DNA of 64,000 bases from Shouchella xiaoxiensis (lineage in GTDB: Bacteria > Bacillota > Bacilli > Bacillales > Bacillaceae_D). The stretch is from the NCBI RefSeq assembly GCF_016907895.1, contig NZ_JAFBCV010000003.1, positions 62,001 to 126,000 of the forward strand, written 5' to 3'. Made by a program: the position numbers and the translations under genes. The notes under the pieces are model-generated. The model worked only from the letters and a program-made list of their open reading frames with translations. It was not told where the DNA came from and searched no databases. Shown piece by piece: positions 35,995 to 45,080 of the stretch (the first letter of the stretch is position 1; each line of letters begins with the position of its first letter).

Positions 35995-38148
35995 CTGATT
36001 AAGAAAATAAGCATAGTTGGTGGCATTCTAGCTGGTATGCTGGCTTTGTCATTTATTATTTTTGCAATGGTTATTTTAGCAGGTACGTATCAAATTGATG
36101 AAGAGAAACTTGTGATGAATAACTCTAGTGTACTAGTTGATGCTGAAGGTACGGTTATTACGAATTTGTATATGGAAAATAGAGAAGTGATTTTGATTGA
36201 TGAAATACCAAAACATGTTCAAGAAGCATTTGTAGCAATGGAAGATTCACGCTTTTACGAACATCAAGGAATTGATTTTCGAGCGATTGGACGAGCGTTA
36301 TACCGAGATATTTTAGCTGGAGCCAAGGTCGAAGGTGGTTCAACCATCACGCAGCAATTGGCAAAAAATATGTTTTTATCGAACGATAAAGCATGGTTAC
36401 GAAAAACGAACGAAGTCTTAATTGCGATGAACTTGGAGCGTCGCTATAGTAAAGACGAGATTTTACAAATGTATTTAAACCAAATTTATTTTGGACATGG
36501 TGCATATGGTATAGAAGCTGCCGCTAACCTCTATTTTAATAAGCCAGCAGCACAGTTAACTGTAGCTGAAGGAGCTTCACTTGTAGCGGTTGTTAATGCA
36601 CCAAGTACTTTCTCGTTATTTGATAATCCAGAGCGTAATAAAGAACGTCGTAATGTTGTCCTAACCGTTATGGAACAGCAAAATTATTTAAGTGCGGATG
36701 AGGCCGAGGCTTACAAAGAAACCGCAATTGCAACAGATCGACAAGAATATGTGCTTGATGAAGCTTTATTTACTTACATTGATATGGTGATGGATGAAGC
36801 GCGAGATCGATACAATATTAGTCATCAAGAATTATTAACAGGTGGTTATCGGATTGTTAGTCCGATTGATTTAGATTTTCAGCATAAAACCTATACTGCG
36901 ATTCGAGATGATTCCTATTTTCCAGACGGAAGCAAAGATGCACAAGCCGCTATGATGTTTATGGATGTTGAAACAGGTGGTGTTCTTGCCGCACAAGGTG
37001 GTCGGGATTATGTTCGAAGAGGGTTAAATCGAGTAAATGTGAAGCGTCCTCCTGCTTCGACGTTTAAACCGCTTGCCGTTTATGCTCCAGCAATAGAAAG
37101 TGGGATGTACAACCCTTATTCACTTTTAAGAGATGAACAATTAATTTATAAAGATGATGAAACATCAGGGTATGCACCTGGAAACGTAACGGGTGAATAC
37201 AAAGGTGAATTAACGATGTATGATGCGTTGACGGAGTCAGCAAACGCCCCTGCGGTATGGCTATTAAATGAAATGGGGATTCAAGATTCAATTTCACAGT
37301 TACGTAAATTTGGGTTCCAATTGCCTGATCGCCAACTCGCGATTGCACTTGGTGGTTTATCCGAAGGTGTTACACCATATGAGATGACAAAAGCGTATCG
37401 AGCTTTTGCTCATGAAGGTCAGATGATTGAACCGCACTTTATTAAAGACTTATATGATCGCGATGGGAAGCGCGTTGGTGGGACCAATCGAGTCGAGACT
37501 GAAGTCATTTCAAAACAAACTGCATGGTCAATGACGCGAATGCTCGAGAACGTCATGGTTGCCGGTACGGGTGTATCAGGGGGGACAACAACGTCTCCTG
37601 TTGCAGGAAAAACGGGAACACAGGGTTACCCTGGAATTGATGGGGCGATTAGAGACGCCTGGTTTGTCGGATATACACCTGAGGTAATTGGTTCAGTTTG
37701 GATGGGGTATGACCAAACGAATGAGAATCAATACTTAACGGGGGGGAGTCGGTATCCAACGCAACTCTTTAAAGAAATGGTTAATAGCCTTCCTGCTTCT
37801 TTACAAGCAACAGCATTCCAACAGCCTGAAGGAACCGATGATCTTTCACCTCCAATAGCAATGGAAGATATAGCTGGTTTTAATGCTCATTACTCCCTCG
37901 GCGGGAGTGGTTTAATTAGTGTTGAGCTAACATGGGAGGATTTTGATGATGACCGAATTGAATTCCATGTTTATGAGGTTAAAGATGATGTGACGGAACG
38001 AGTCGCATCAAATTTAAAAGAACCTTTCTTTAATGAAGGGCGTTACAATCCATTTGCACTGCCAAGCTACCAAATTGTTGCCTATGACCCAGTGACGGAA
38101 ACGGAAGGCTCAAAGTCTGAAATACTAAAACCACAATTTTCATGGTAA
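35995..38148 (+). CDS. pbpF: Penicillin-binding protein PbpF (class A, bifunctional)
   Basis: Peptidoglycan glycosyltransferase (about 65-245) plus transpeptidase (about 320-590). Glycosyltransferase motifs EDSRFYEHQGID, GGSTITQQLAKN and RRYSKDEILQMYLNQIYFGH (in part); transpeptidase SxxK in PPASTFKPL, SxN in TESANAP, KTG in AGKTGT. In B. subtilis PbpF is made in the forespore and is linked to hemEHY, as here. No ATG lies upstream of 36037, which would cut the signal anchor; CTG 35995 or ATT 35998, eight or eleven bases after AAAGGGGG, adds IKKISIVGG and gives 717 residues (714 in B. subtilis). The start is therefore tentative. Confidence 0.88.
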   Translation: MIKKISIVGGILAGMLALSFIIFAMVILAGTYQIDEEKLVMNNSSVLVDAEGTVITNLYMENREVILIDEIPKHVQEAFVAMEDSRFYEHQGIDFRAIGRALYRDILAGAKVEGGSTITQQLAKNMFLSNDKAWLRKTNEVLIAMNLERRYSKDEILQMYLNQIYFGHGAYGIEAAANLYFNKPAAQLTVAEGASLVAVVNAPSTFSLFDNPERNKERRNVVLTVMEQQNYLSADEAEAYKETAIATDRQEYVLDEALFTYIDMVMDEARDRYNISHQELLTGGYRIVSPIDLDFQHKTYTAIRDDSYFPDGSKDAQAAMMFMDVETGGVLAAQGGRDYVRRGLNRVNVKRPPASTFKPLAVYAPAIESGMYNPYSLLRDEQLIYKDDETSGYAPGNVTGEYKGELTMYDALTESANAPAVWLLNEMGIQDSISQLRKFGFQLPDRQLAIALGGLSEGVTPYEMTKAYRAFAHEGQMIEPHFIKDLYDRDGKRVGGTNRVETEVISKQTAWSMTRMLENVMVAGTGVSGGTTTSPVAGKTGTQGYPGIDGAIRDAWFVGYTPEVIGSVWMGYDQTNENQYLTGGSRYPTQLFKEMVNSLPASLQATAFQQPEGTDDLSPPIAMEDIAGFNAHYSLGGSGLISVELTWEDFDDDRIEFHVYEVKDDVTERVASNLKEPFFNEGRYNPFALPSYQIVAYDPVTETEGSKSEILKPQFSW

Positions 38149-38247
38149 GAAGTAAGGAAGGTTTGGAAACCTTCCTTACACAATTGGAATTAGTTAGTAA
38201 GTTGCATCGACAATTAAATACCTATCCATTATACTACTCTATAGGTT

Positions 38248-38292
38248 TTCAGTACCGTCAATAATTCAGTACTTGCTTACTGAAACAAGTAC
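38248..38292 (+). promoter_or_regulatory. Cluster of TTCAGTAC repeats upstream of asnO
   Basis: TTCAGTAC occurs twice in direct orientation (38248-38255, 38265-38272, 17 bases apart) and once inverted as TACTGAA (38278-38284); a 7-bp inverted repeat GTACTTG/CAAGTAC (38269-38292) overlaps. The cluster ends 41 bases before the asnO start, so it could be an operator. Confidence 0.35.
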
Positions 38293-38333
38293 ATTGATTT
38301 TAAAATCTATTATGAAAAGTTGGGAATGACGTT

Positions 38334-40226
38334 ATGTGTGGGTTCGTTGGATTTAAAAACACTATCACTAATAATATAGAGCAAAATCAAATCATTAAAA
38401 ACATGGCTGATCAAATCATTCATCGTGGTCCTGACGATGAAGCGTACTACACGGATCAAGACATTGCTTTAGGCTTCAGACGCCTATCAATTATTGACCT
38501 TGATCATGGAAAACAACCGTTATTCAACGAAGATGAATCAATGGTTTTGGTTTTTAACGGTGAGATTTATAATTACCAAGAATTAAGAACAGATTTAATT
38601 GAAAAAGGACATCAGTTCACGACAGAATCTGATTCTGAAGTTCTTATTCATGGATATGAAGAATACGGTACGATGTTTTTAGAAAAGCTACGCGGCATGT
38701 TTGCTTTCGTTATTTGGGATAAAAAAGAAGATAAATTATTTGGTGCACGTGACATTTTCGGTATTAAGCCGTTTTTTTATTTTAATCAGGAAGATCAATT
38801 TATTTTCGGTTCGGAAATCAAAGGATTACTTCCCCATCCACATTTCAAAAAAACGTTTAACGAAGAGTTTTTACCAGAGTACTTAAGCTACGAATATATT
38901 CCAACAAACGAAACACTTTTTAAAGATGTTTATTCGCTGCTTCCAGGTCACTATTTTGAATATAAAAAGGGTGAATTTCAAACGCATCCTTATCATACGG
39001 TTAATTTTACCCGAGATGATAGCCAGCAAATGGATCAATATGTGGACCAGATTGTCAACACCTTTCGTGATTCAGTAAAGCATCACCAAGTAAGCGATGT
39101 AGAAGTTGGGGCTTTTTTGTCCGGAGGAATTGATTCAAGCTATGTACTGAACGAAGTAGCAAAAGAAAGCGATGTAAAATCTTTTTCTGTCGGTTATGAG
39201 GAATCGAAGTATAGTGAACTAGGGTCTTCATCCGAGTTTGCAAAAGTAATCGGAGTTCGGAACTATGAAACAAGAGTTTCTGCGGAACAGTTTTTCAATG
39301 CAGTACCGAATGTTCAGTATTACATGGATGAGCCTCTGCCAAACCCGTCTGCTATTCCTTTGTATTATTTAGCAGAAGAAGCAAGTAAGCATGTGAAGGT
39401 TGTTTTATCAGGGGAAGGTGCGGATGAGTTGTTTGGCGGGTACAACCAGTATAAAGAAGCGGCTGTATTTGAGCGTTATGAGCGTATTCCTTTGGCTTTC
39501 CGTAAACTGGCTGGAAAAGTGGCGGAGAAACTTCCAAAAATGAAGGGGCGTCGTTTTCTTCTGCGTGGTGCACAGTCGTTTAAGGAGCGTTACTTCCGCA
39601 TCGATTATGTCTTCTCGTATGAAGATCGCGCACGTTTGTTAAAAAACAAAGCATTAAATCGTGACTGTAAAGCAATTGTTGGCCCGATCTTTGATCAAGT
39701 CAGTCATTTAGATGCCCAATCACAAATGCAGTATTTTGATATCCAAGCATGGTTAAATCACAACATCTTGGTAAAAGCGGATCGGATGAGCATGGCCCAT
39801 TCATTAGAACTGAGAGTCCCTTTCTTAGATAAGGAAATGTTAAACATTGCGCTGCGTATTCCATCTGAGTATCGCGTTACTAAGGAACAAACAAAGGTTG
39901 CTTTACGAAAAGCAGCCATTAGAGAACTGCCAGAGCAAACGGCAAATCGGAGAAAACTTGGTTTTCCATCTCCACTTGCCCAATGGCTAAAAGAGGATGC
40001 TTATTTTCAAATGGTCAAAGACCAATTCCAGACAGAAGCAGCGAACCACTTTTTTGAACAAAATGAACTGCTTGTTTTACTTGAAGAGCATCGTCAAGAA
40101 GGCCATTCAAATATGCAGAAAATCTGGTCCGTCTATAGTTTCTTAGTCTGGTATGAAATTTACTTTGGCACTAATCCTAGCTGGAACCGCCCAGTAGAAA
40201 AAGAGCCGGAACTTGCGTCTGTTTAA
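38334..40226 (+). CDS. asnO: Glutamine-hydrolysing asparagine synthetase, AsnO type
   Basis: Amidates aspartate using glutamine and ATP. N-terminal glutaminase domain with nucleophile Cys2 (MCGFVGF), RGPDDEAYY, RRLSIIDL and FNGEIYNYQEL; C-terminal synthetase domain with the PP-loop FLSGGIDSSYV and GEGADELFGGY. 630 residues, close to the sporulation-associated AsnO of B. subtilis (614). It has moved between pbpF and hemE, which are adjacent in B. subtilis. Very likely functional; substrate could differ because related AsnB enzymes amidate cell-wall precursors. Confidence 0.88.
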   Translation: MCGFVGFKNTITNNIEQNQIIKNMADQIIHRGPDDEAYYTDQDIALGFRRLSIIDLDHGKQPLFNEDESMVLVFNGEIYNYQELRTDLIEKGHQFTTESDSEVLIHGYEEYGTMFLEKLRGMFAFVIWDKKEDKLFGARDIFGIKPFFYFNQEDQFIFGSEIKGLLPHPHFKKTFNEEFLPEYLSYEYIPTNETLFKDVYSLLPGHYFEYKKGEFQTHPYHTVNFTRDDSQQMDQYVDQIVNTFRDSVKHHQVSDVEVGAFLSGGIDSSYVLNEVAKESDVKSFSVGYEESKYSELGSSSEFAKVIGVRNYETRVSAEQFFNAVPNVQYYMDEPLPNPSAIPLYYLAEEASKHVKVVLSGEGADELFGGYNQYKEAAVFERYERIPLAFRKLAGKVAEKLPKMKGRRFLLRGAQSFKERYFRIDYVFSYEDRARLLKNKALNRDCKAIVGPIFDQVSHLDAQSQMQYFDIQAWLNHNILVKADRMSMAHSLELRVPFLDKEMLNIALRIPSEYRVTKEQTKVALRKAAIRELPEQTANRRKLGFPSPLAQWLKEDAYFQMVKDQFQTEAANHFFEQNELLVLLEEHRQEGHSNMQKIWSVYSFLVWYEIYFGTNPSWNRPVEKEPELASV

Positions 40227-40245
40227 TAAAAACAAATGACTATTT

Positions 40246-40282
40246 AAAACCTTGAGAGTGATCCTATTCTCAAGGTTTTTTG
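40246..40282 (+). terminator. Terminator of asnO
   Basis: Twelve-bp stem AAAACCTTGAGA/TCTCAAGGTTTT, ten-base loop, T-run. Confidence 0.88.
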
Positions 40283-40488
40283 ATTATGCATAATTTCGAA
40301 TGGGTTTTTTGTATTGGATGAATAGTTCAAATTCGTGACAATTCCCATAAAGGTGTATACAAGAGGTCTGTGGGTTATTATAGTAGAGTAGATTGTTCAT
40401 AGATGTAAGCAGAATCAATGATTTTCTCTCATTTATAAAGTAAGATAGATATTGTGAATTTTGGTGTGTTGGAGAGGTGGACGAACAA

Positions 40489-41544
40489 ATGAGTACGGAT
40501 TTATTTAATGATACGTTTTTAAAAGCATGTAGGGGGGAAGCGCACGATCACGTCCCGGTATGGTACATGAGACAAGCAGGTAGAACACAACCTGAATACT
40601 TGAAAATTAAAGAAACTCACTCGCTTTTTGATATTACACATGATCCAGAGCTTTGTGCTTATGTGACAAAACTACCGGTTGATCAATACAACAACGATGC
40701 AGCCATTCTTTATAAAGACATTATGACTCCGCTTCCATTCATTGGGGTAGACGTTGAAATTAAATCAGGTGTTGGTCCGGTTATTTATAACCCGATTGAA
40801 ACGGAAAAGGATGTAGAGGCGTTAGGGGTTCTTAATCCAGAAAAAGATGTAGCACACGTTTTGGAAACAATTAAGCTACTTCGTACGCAGCTTAATGTAC
40901 CGTTGATTAGCTTTGGCGGAGCTCCTTTTACCCTTGCTAGTTACATGATTGAGGGAGGTCCTTCACGTAACTATCACAAAACGAAAGCATTTATGCATTC
41001 AAAACCTGCAGCTTGGCATCGTTTAATGGAAAAACTAGGAGATATGACAATTGCCTATATATCGGCTCAAATTAAAGCAGGTTCTCAGGCAATTCAGCTA
41101 TTTGATTCATGGGTAGGTACATTAAGCGTAGCAGATTATAATCAGTTTATTAAACCTGTGATGGTACGGATTCTAGAAGAAGTGAAAACAGATGGTGTAC
41201 CACTCATTCTGCACGGAGTAGGCACACCTCATCTAATGAAAGAGTGGAAAGAAATGCCTGCTGATGTTATTGGGCTTGATTGGAGAACATCAATAGCCGA
41301 TGCACGAGAAATTGGTATTACTAAAACCGTTCAAGGAAATTTAGATCCTTCTATATTACTCGCTCCGTGGGACGTCATTGAACGAGAAACGCGTAACATT
41401 CTAGACGAAGGAATGAAATCAAATCATTTTATTTTTAATTTAGGGCAAGGTGTTTTCCCGGAAGTGAAACCAGCAACATTAAAACGCTTAACGGCATTTA
41501 TTCATGAGTATTCAGCAGATTATAAGCGCACACAGAAAGGGTAG
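40489..41544 (+). CDS. hemE: Uroporphyrinogen decarboxylase
   Basis: Decarboxylates uroporphyrinogen III to coproporphyrinogen III. Hallmarks are [14 protein letters not shown] near the N-terminus, [27 protein letters not shown] and LDWRTS with the substrate-binding residues. ATG 40489 gives 351 residues (353 in B. subtilis); the GTG at 40477 lies within GGAGAGGTG, the ribosome site. First gene of a compact hemEHY operon. Confidence 0.95.
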   Translation: MSTDLFNDTFLKACRGEAHDHVPVWYMRQAGRTQPEYLKIKETHSLFDITHDPELCAYVTKLPVDQYNNDAAILYKDIMTPLPFIGVDVEIKSGVGPVIYNPIETEKDVEALGVLNPEKDVAHVLETIKLLRTQLNVPLISFGGAPFTLASYMIEGGPSRNYHKTKAFMHSKPAAWHRLMEKLGDMTIAYISAQIKAGSQAIQLFDSWVGTLSVADYNQFIKPVMVRILEEVKTDGVPLILHGVGTPHLMKEWKEMPADVIGLDWRTSIADAREIGITKTVQGNLDPSILLAPWDVIERETRNILDEGMKSNHFIFNLGQGVFPEVKPATLKRLTAFIHEYSADYKRTQKG

Positions 41545-41550
41545 GTACGA

Positions 41551-42489
41551 ATGAAAAAGAAAATGGGTCTACTTGTAATGGCTTATGGAACTCCTCGTAA
41601 GAAGGAAGAGATTGAGCCCTACTATACGCATATCCGACATGGACGTCCACCTTCCAAAGAGGCGTTACAAGATCTAACCGATCGATATGAAGCAATTGGT
41701 GGAATCAGTCCGCTCGCCCAGATTACAGAAGAACAGGCGAACGGTTTGGCTCATATTTTAAACGAACAACAGGATGAAATTGAATTTACTCCATACCTTG
41801 GACTTAAGCATATCGCTCCTTTTATTGAAGATGCAGTTGCGAAAATGAAACAAGATGGAATGGAGGAAGCAGTTTCCATTGTGCTTGCACCCCATTTCTC
41901 AACATTCAGTGTGAAATCGTACAATGGACGGGCTCAGGATGAAGCAGAAAAAGTCGGAGGACTGACGATTTATTCAATTGAAAGCTGGTATAAAGAACCC
42001 AAATTCCTTCAATATTGGCAACAGCAAATAGAAGCTGAAATGAAAAAGGTGTCTTCGCTTGATGAGCTATGCGTAATCTTTTCTGCACACAGTCTTCCTG
42101 AGAAAATTATTGCGGCAGGTGACCCGTACCCAGAACAGCTTAATGAAACGGCTGCGCTTTTAGCTGATCTAGCGAACGTTCCACATTATGAAGTGGGCTG
42201 GCAAAGTGAAGGGAATACTCCTGATCCTTGGTTGGGGCCAGATGTGCAAGACTTAACGAGAGAAGTTTATGCGCAAAAAGGCTATAAAACATTTATGTAC
42301 TGCCCTGTTGGTTTTGTCGCGGAACATTTAGAAGTCCTTTATGACAATGACTATGAATGTAAGGTTGTCACGGATGAAATAAATGCAACCTATTTAAGAC
42401 CGCCAATGCCTAATGCAGACCCTCTATTTTTAGCAGCGATGGCAAGTGCAGTATCAAAACGTTTAGCGCATGTGAGTATAAATGACTAA
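41551..42489 (+). CDS. hemH: Coproporphyrin III ferrochelatase
   Basis: Inserts iron into coproporphyrin III in the Gram-positive haem route. 312 residues; N-terminal [20 protein letters not shown], catalytic His in [12 protein letters not shown], catalytic Glu in [14 protein letters not shown]. Starts six bases after hemE and overlaps hemY by eight bases. Confidence 0.95.
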   Translation: MKKKMGLLVMAYGTPRKKEEIEPYYTHIRHGRPPSKEALQDLTDRYEAIGGISPLAQITEEQANGLAHILNEQQDEIEFTPYLGLKHIAPFIEDAVAKMKQDGMEEAVSIVLAPHFSTFSVKSYNGRAQDEAEKVGGLTIYSIESWYKEPKFLQYWQQQIEAEMKKVSSLDELCVIFSAHSLPEKIIAAGDPYPEQLNETAALLADLANVPHYEVGWQSEGNTPDPWLGPDVQDLTREVYAQKGYKTFMYCPVGFVAEHLEVLYDNDYECKVVTDEINATYLRPPMPNADPLFLAAMASAVSKRLAHVSIND

Positions 42490-43864
42490 CCGTCGTGTTG
42501 CGATTATTGGCGCCGGTATCACTGGACTCTCAGCGGCTTTATGGTTAGAGGATCATTCAGACGTAACATACACGGTTTATGAAGCGAACGATCGAGTAGG
42601 CGGTAAGGTCGTAACCTATTCAAGTGAAGATCTGGTCGTAGAAGGTGGCGCGGACTCGTATCTAGAACGAAAAGAGAGTATGACGCACTTTATTGAGCGT
42701 GTTGGCTTAAAGAGCGAACTTGTTCGTAATGAAGTTGGCCAAGCCTATATTTTAAAAGACGGAGAGCTGCATCCCAACCCAAAACGAACCGTTCTAGGAA
42801 TTCCGACAGACTTAGAGGAATTTCTGAATACGGAGTTGCTTTCAAAACAGGGGAAAGAGGAAGTGCAAAACGAATACACTAAACCTGCATATAATCGAGG
42901 AGATAAAGATGTCTCACTTGGACATTTTTTTGAGTATCGATTCGGTAAAGAGATGGTTCAATCGCTCATTGAGCCTTTGCTAGGTGGTATTTATGGCGGA
43001 AATGTATACGAGATGAGTATGGAGGCCACGTTCCCTCATTTTTTAGAATATGAAAAAGAAAAGGGCAGCATTTTACGGGCGGTAGAAAAAGATCCAAGTA
43101 AGAATCCGGCCGTAGCAAAACAAGGGATGTTTTTAACGGTAACGTCTGGACTTCAAACTGTATTAGAAGCAGCTGTAAAACAATTAAAAGAGAATACGGT
43201 ACTTTTAAATGAGCAAGTCAACAACATTTCTCGCCTTAATGATAATAGCTATCAAGTTAAAACGATTAGTGGTCATACTGAAACGTATGATGATGTTCTT
43301 ATTACACTCACTCCTAAAAAAGCAGCAATGCTTTTAAATAATAACCGCTTAAATCAAGCAGCAGAAAACATGATCTCGACTAGTTGTGCAACGGTAGCCC
43401 TTGTTTTTCCGGAGGGATCGATAAAGAACAATTATGAAGGAACAGGTTTTGTAGTTGCTCGGGGTGGAAAAGAGACGATTACAGCCTGTACTTGGACAGA
43501 TGTTAAGTGGCCACATACGAGTAAAGGAAATCAGACACTATTAAGAGCGTATGTAGGTCGTCCGGATGATTCGGCAATTGTGGATAGAGCTGATAAAGAT
43601 ATTGTGAAAGCTGTGCTTCAAGATTTAAAACAAGTGATGTCATTTGTTGATGGGCCCTCTTCATATAAAGTAACGAGGTGGAAAGAGGCTATGCCGCAAT
43701 ACAAAGTTGGTCACGTCGAGCGTCTGACTCGCTTACGAGAAGTTCTGATTGAAGAATTTCCTCACTTGTATATGGCTGGAGCTGGATTTGAAGGAGTAGG
43801 CTTGCCTGATTGTGTCAACCAAGGAGTAGCCTACGCTAAAAAAATAGCTAAAAAAACGACGTGA
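42482..43864 (+). CDS. hemY: Coproporphyrinogen III oxidase (HemY/CgoX)
   Basis: FAD-dependent six-electron oxidation of coproporphyrinogen III to coproporphyrin III. N-terminal FAD dinucleotide-binding motif [18 protein letters not shown], then [19 protein letters not shown], and the C-terminal [19 protein letters not shown]. 460 residues (470 in B. subtilis). The ATG overlaps the end of hemH, so translation is coupled. HemQ, needed for the last step, is not in the window. Confidence 0.93.
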   Translation: MTNRRVAIIGAGITGLSAALWLEDHSDVTYTVYEANDRVGGKVVTYSSEDLVVEGGADSYLERKESMTHFIERVGLKSELVRNEVGQAYILKDGELHPNPKRTVLGIPTDLEEFLNTELLSKQGKEEVQNEYTKPAYNRGDKDVSLGHFFEYRFGKEMVQSLIEPLLGGIYGGNVYEMSMEATFPHFLEYEKEKGSILRAVEKDPSKNPAVAKQGMFLTVTSGLQTVLEAAVKQLKENTVLLNEQVNNISRLNDNSYQVKTISGHTETYDDVLITLTPKKAAMLLNNNRLNQAAENMISTSCATVALVFPEGSIKNNYEGTGFVVARGGKETITACTWTDVKWPHTSKGNQTLLRAYVGRPDDSAIVDRADKDIVKAVLQDLKQVMSFVDGPSSYKVTRWKEAMPQYKVGHVERLTRLREVLIEEFPHLYMAGAGFEGVGLPDCVNQGVAYAKKIAKKTT

Positions 43865-43886
43865 GCAAATGCCCACGTCGTTTTTT
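43851..43886. terminator. Bidirectional terminator between hemY and the YrzI-like gene
   Basis: Thirteen-bp stem AAAAAACGACGTG with complement; hemY stop in the stem/loop; it also overlaps the stop codon of the minus-strand small gene. Confidence 0.88.
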
Positions 43887-44025
43887 ACATCGGTGAATAG
43901 TAGTTGTTTCTTAATCGTTCAATGTCTTCAATCACCTGTTCTGAATGAATGAACGATTTCAACTCTTCTTCTGTATATGAACGTTTCTTAATGCTGATCG
44001 TAAAAAATATAAATGAAAAAGTCAT
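43885..44025 (-). CDS. yrzI: YrzI family small protein, 46 aa
   Basis: Too short for ordinary ORF lists. ATG 44025 lies behind GGAGGCG, TAA at 43885. The product starts with a hydrophobic strand MTFSFIFFTISIKKRSYTEE and continues with an acidic/charged helix (KSFIHSEQVIEDIERLRNN). The FxFTIxIKKR...EE start is typical of the Bacillus small YrzI family (annotated as probable sporulation-related; function unknown). It is the last of three tiny ORFs read from one minus-strand promoter. Confidence 0.75.
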   Translation of the reverse strand: MTFSFIFFTISIKKRSYTEEELKSFIHSEQVIEDIERLRNNYYSPM

Positions 44026-44050
44026 AACCTTATTCGCCTCCTTTCAAAGA

Positions 44051-44080
44051 AGGTGCCACTTTAGGTACAGCCTGGCACCT
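44051..44080 (-). other. Hairpin between the second tiny ORF and yrzI
   Basis: Eight-bp stem AGGTGCCA/TGGCACCT with a 14-base loop that contains the stop codon of the 24-codon ORF. No strong T-run follows, so it may slow or stabilise rather than terminate the transcript. Confidence 0.5.
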
Positions 44081-44135
44081 CGTCAATTAATAATAACCAT
44101 TTGTTATTCAAAGCAGTTAAATCTAAAAAACACAT
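44061..44135 (-). CDS. Tiny ORF, 24 aa, in the yrzI leader
   Basis: ATG 44135 is preceded by AAGGAGAG at good spacing and runs 24 codons to TAA. The product MCFLDLTALNNKWLLLIDEV ends PGCT and is rather hydrophobic. No family recognised. Support comes only from the ribosome site and its place between two other tiny ORFs on the same transcript; it could also be a leader peptide. Confidence 0.45.
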   Translation of the reverse strand: MCFLDLTALNNKWLLLIDEVPGCT

Positions 44136-44176
44136 TGTCTTCTCTCCTTCCTAAATTTTCCATTAAAAAACGACAC

Positions 44177-44199
44177 AAAAAAAACGCAGTTTCTCTGCG
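44177..44199 (-). terminator. Intrinsic terminator after the first tiny ORF
   Basis: On the minus strand CGCAG-AGAAA-CTGCG followed by eight T. It would end a transcript of about 180 bases starting from the promoter at 44363-44391. Confidence 0.75.
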
Positions 44200-44253
44200 C
44201 GACGATTGGACAGAGAGCGTTCCCCTGCGATCGTTTTCAAGCTAAATAAGACA

Positions 44254-44322
44254 TTAACGAGCGAAAGATGAACAAGATGAGCTGTATAAAGTTAGTGCTA
44301 ACAAATGTTTTAAAGCATTCAT
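44254..44322 (-). CDS. Tiny ORF, 22 aa, first in the yrzI transcript
   Basis: ATG 44322 behind GAGGAGAAG, 22 codons, TAA. The product begins MNALKHLLALTLYSSSCSSF and ends AR; hydrophobic first half, Ser/Cys-rich second half. It is the first ORF after a strong promoter and is followed by about 55 structured bases and a terminator, so the RNA itself may matter as much as the peptide. Not a family I can name. Confidence 0.5.
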   Translation of the reverse strand: MNALKHLLALTLYSSSCSSFAR

Positions 44323-44362
44323 TTTGTTCTTCTCCTCTACTAGATAATTACTTACTTTTAAG

Positions 44363-44391
44363 AGTATAATCTACGTTCACAAAATTGTAAA
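44363..44391 (-). promoter_or_regulatory. Strong sigma-A promoter of the tiny-ORF transcript
   Basis: On the minus strand TTTACA (44391-44386), 17-base spacer, TATACT (44368-44363). Predicted start near 44357, 35 bases before the first tiny ORF. Confidence 0.7.
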
Positions 44392-44456
44392 GAATTATTT
44401 TTAGAAAAAATGAAAAGAAGAGAAAATGGTTCTGTTCAACTGAAAATCAGCGCTGT

Positions 44457-44482
44457 TTGACTTATTTAGTTTATGCTATAAT
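44457..44482 (+). promoter_or_regulatory. Promoter of spo0B-obg
   Basis: TATAAT (44477-44482) with extended TGC before it; a TTGACT at 44457-44462 is only 14 bases away, so the extended -10 probably carries the activity. Divergent from the tiny-ORF promoter. Confidence 0.55.
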
Positions 44483-44524
44483 AGAAAAGATGTGCTATTA
44501 AATGAATAGAAAGGGGAATTGGTC

Positions 44525-45049
44525 TTGAGAAGCGATAATGATGAGATGATTGACATATTTAGCGCGATTCGCCATGATTGGTTGAATGTCCTCCAATTAA
44601 TCAAAGGGAATTTAGCGTTAGGGAATGAAGAACGAATTGAAGCGGTTATTCAAGAGGCTGTTGAACACTCGGCAAATGAAAGCAAATTGTGTAGTTTGGA
44701 TATGCCTAATACGATTTTTCTATTGCTTCAGCAGAAATGGAGTTATTCAAAGCAACCTCTTGAGATTGAGGTAGATGGTGAATTGTTTTCTTTACGTAAA
44801 TATGATCATTCATTAGCTTCTTGTTTCGCTTTGTTTTTGGATCAATACAACCAACTTCAGTCTGAAGTGAATGGTCATTTAACCCTTTCTTTTACGTTCT
44901 TTGATTCAAAATGTTTAATTGAAGTAAGTTCTGACTACGATTTAAACAAAGATAAGTTTAATACATGTTGGGCAACACTTCCGTCTGAGATTCAGTTCAA
45001 GACGATTGACAGAGAAGGATACGCTGTAACGATATTAATAAATGCTTAG
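44525..45049 (+). CDS. spo0B: Sporulation initiation phosphotransferase Spo0B
   Basis: Relays phosphate from Spo0F to Spo0A. The 174-residue protein begins with a helical hairpin dimerisation domain carrying the phospho-accepting His in FSAIRHDWLNVLQLIKGN, followed by a degenerate kinase-like C-terminal domain. Sequence is poorly conserved in this family, but the His motif and the position before obg, as in B. subtilis, support the call. The start is TTG 44525, eight bases after AAGGGG; TTG 44519 is too close. Confidence 0.88.
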   Translation: MRSDNDEMIDIFSAIRHDWLNVLQLIKGNLALGNEERIEAVIQEAVEHSANESKLCSLDMPNTIFLLLQQKWSYSKQPLEIEVDGELFSLRKYDHSLASCFALFLDQYNQLQSEVNGHLTLSFTFFDSKCLIEVSSDYDLNKDKFNTCWATLPSEIQFKTIDREGYAVTILINA

Positions 45050-45080
45050 CTTTAAAGAAAGTTAATGAGGTGGAATAAAC

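Noticed and set aside
38152-38179. Perfect 13-bp inverted repeat after pbpF as terminator
   Set aside because: The hairpin is strong but no T-run follows on the plus strand, so I did not list it as an intrinsic terminator; it may still stabilise the mRNA end.
44041-44345. Plus-strand 98-codon ORF over the tiny-ORF region
   Set aside because: Lacks a convincing ribosome site and known features; the minus strand has promoter, ribosome sites and terminators that explain the region better.
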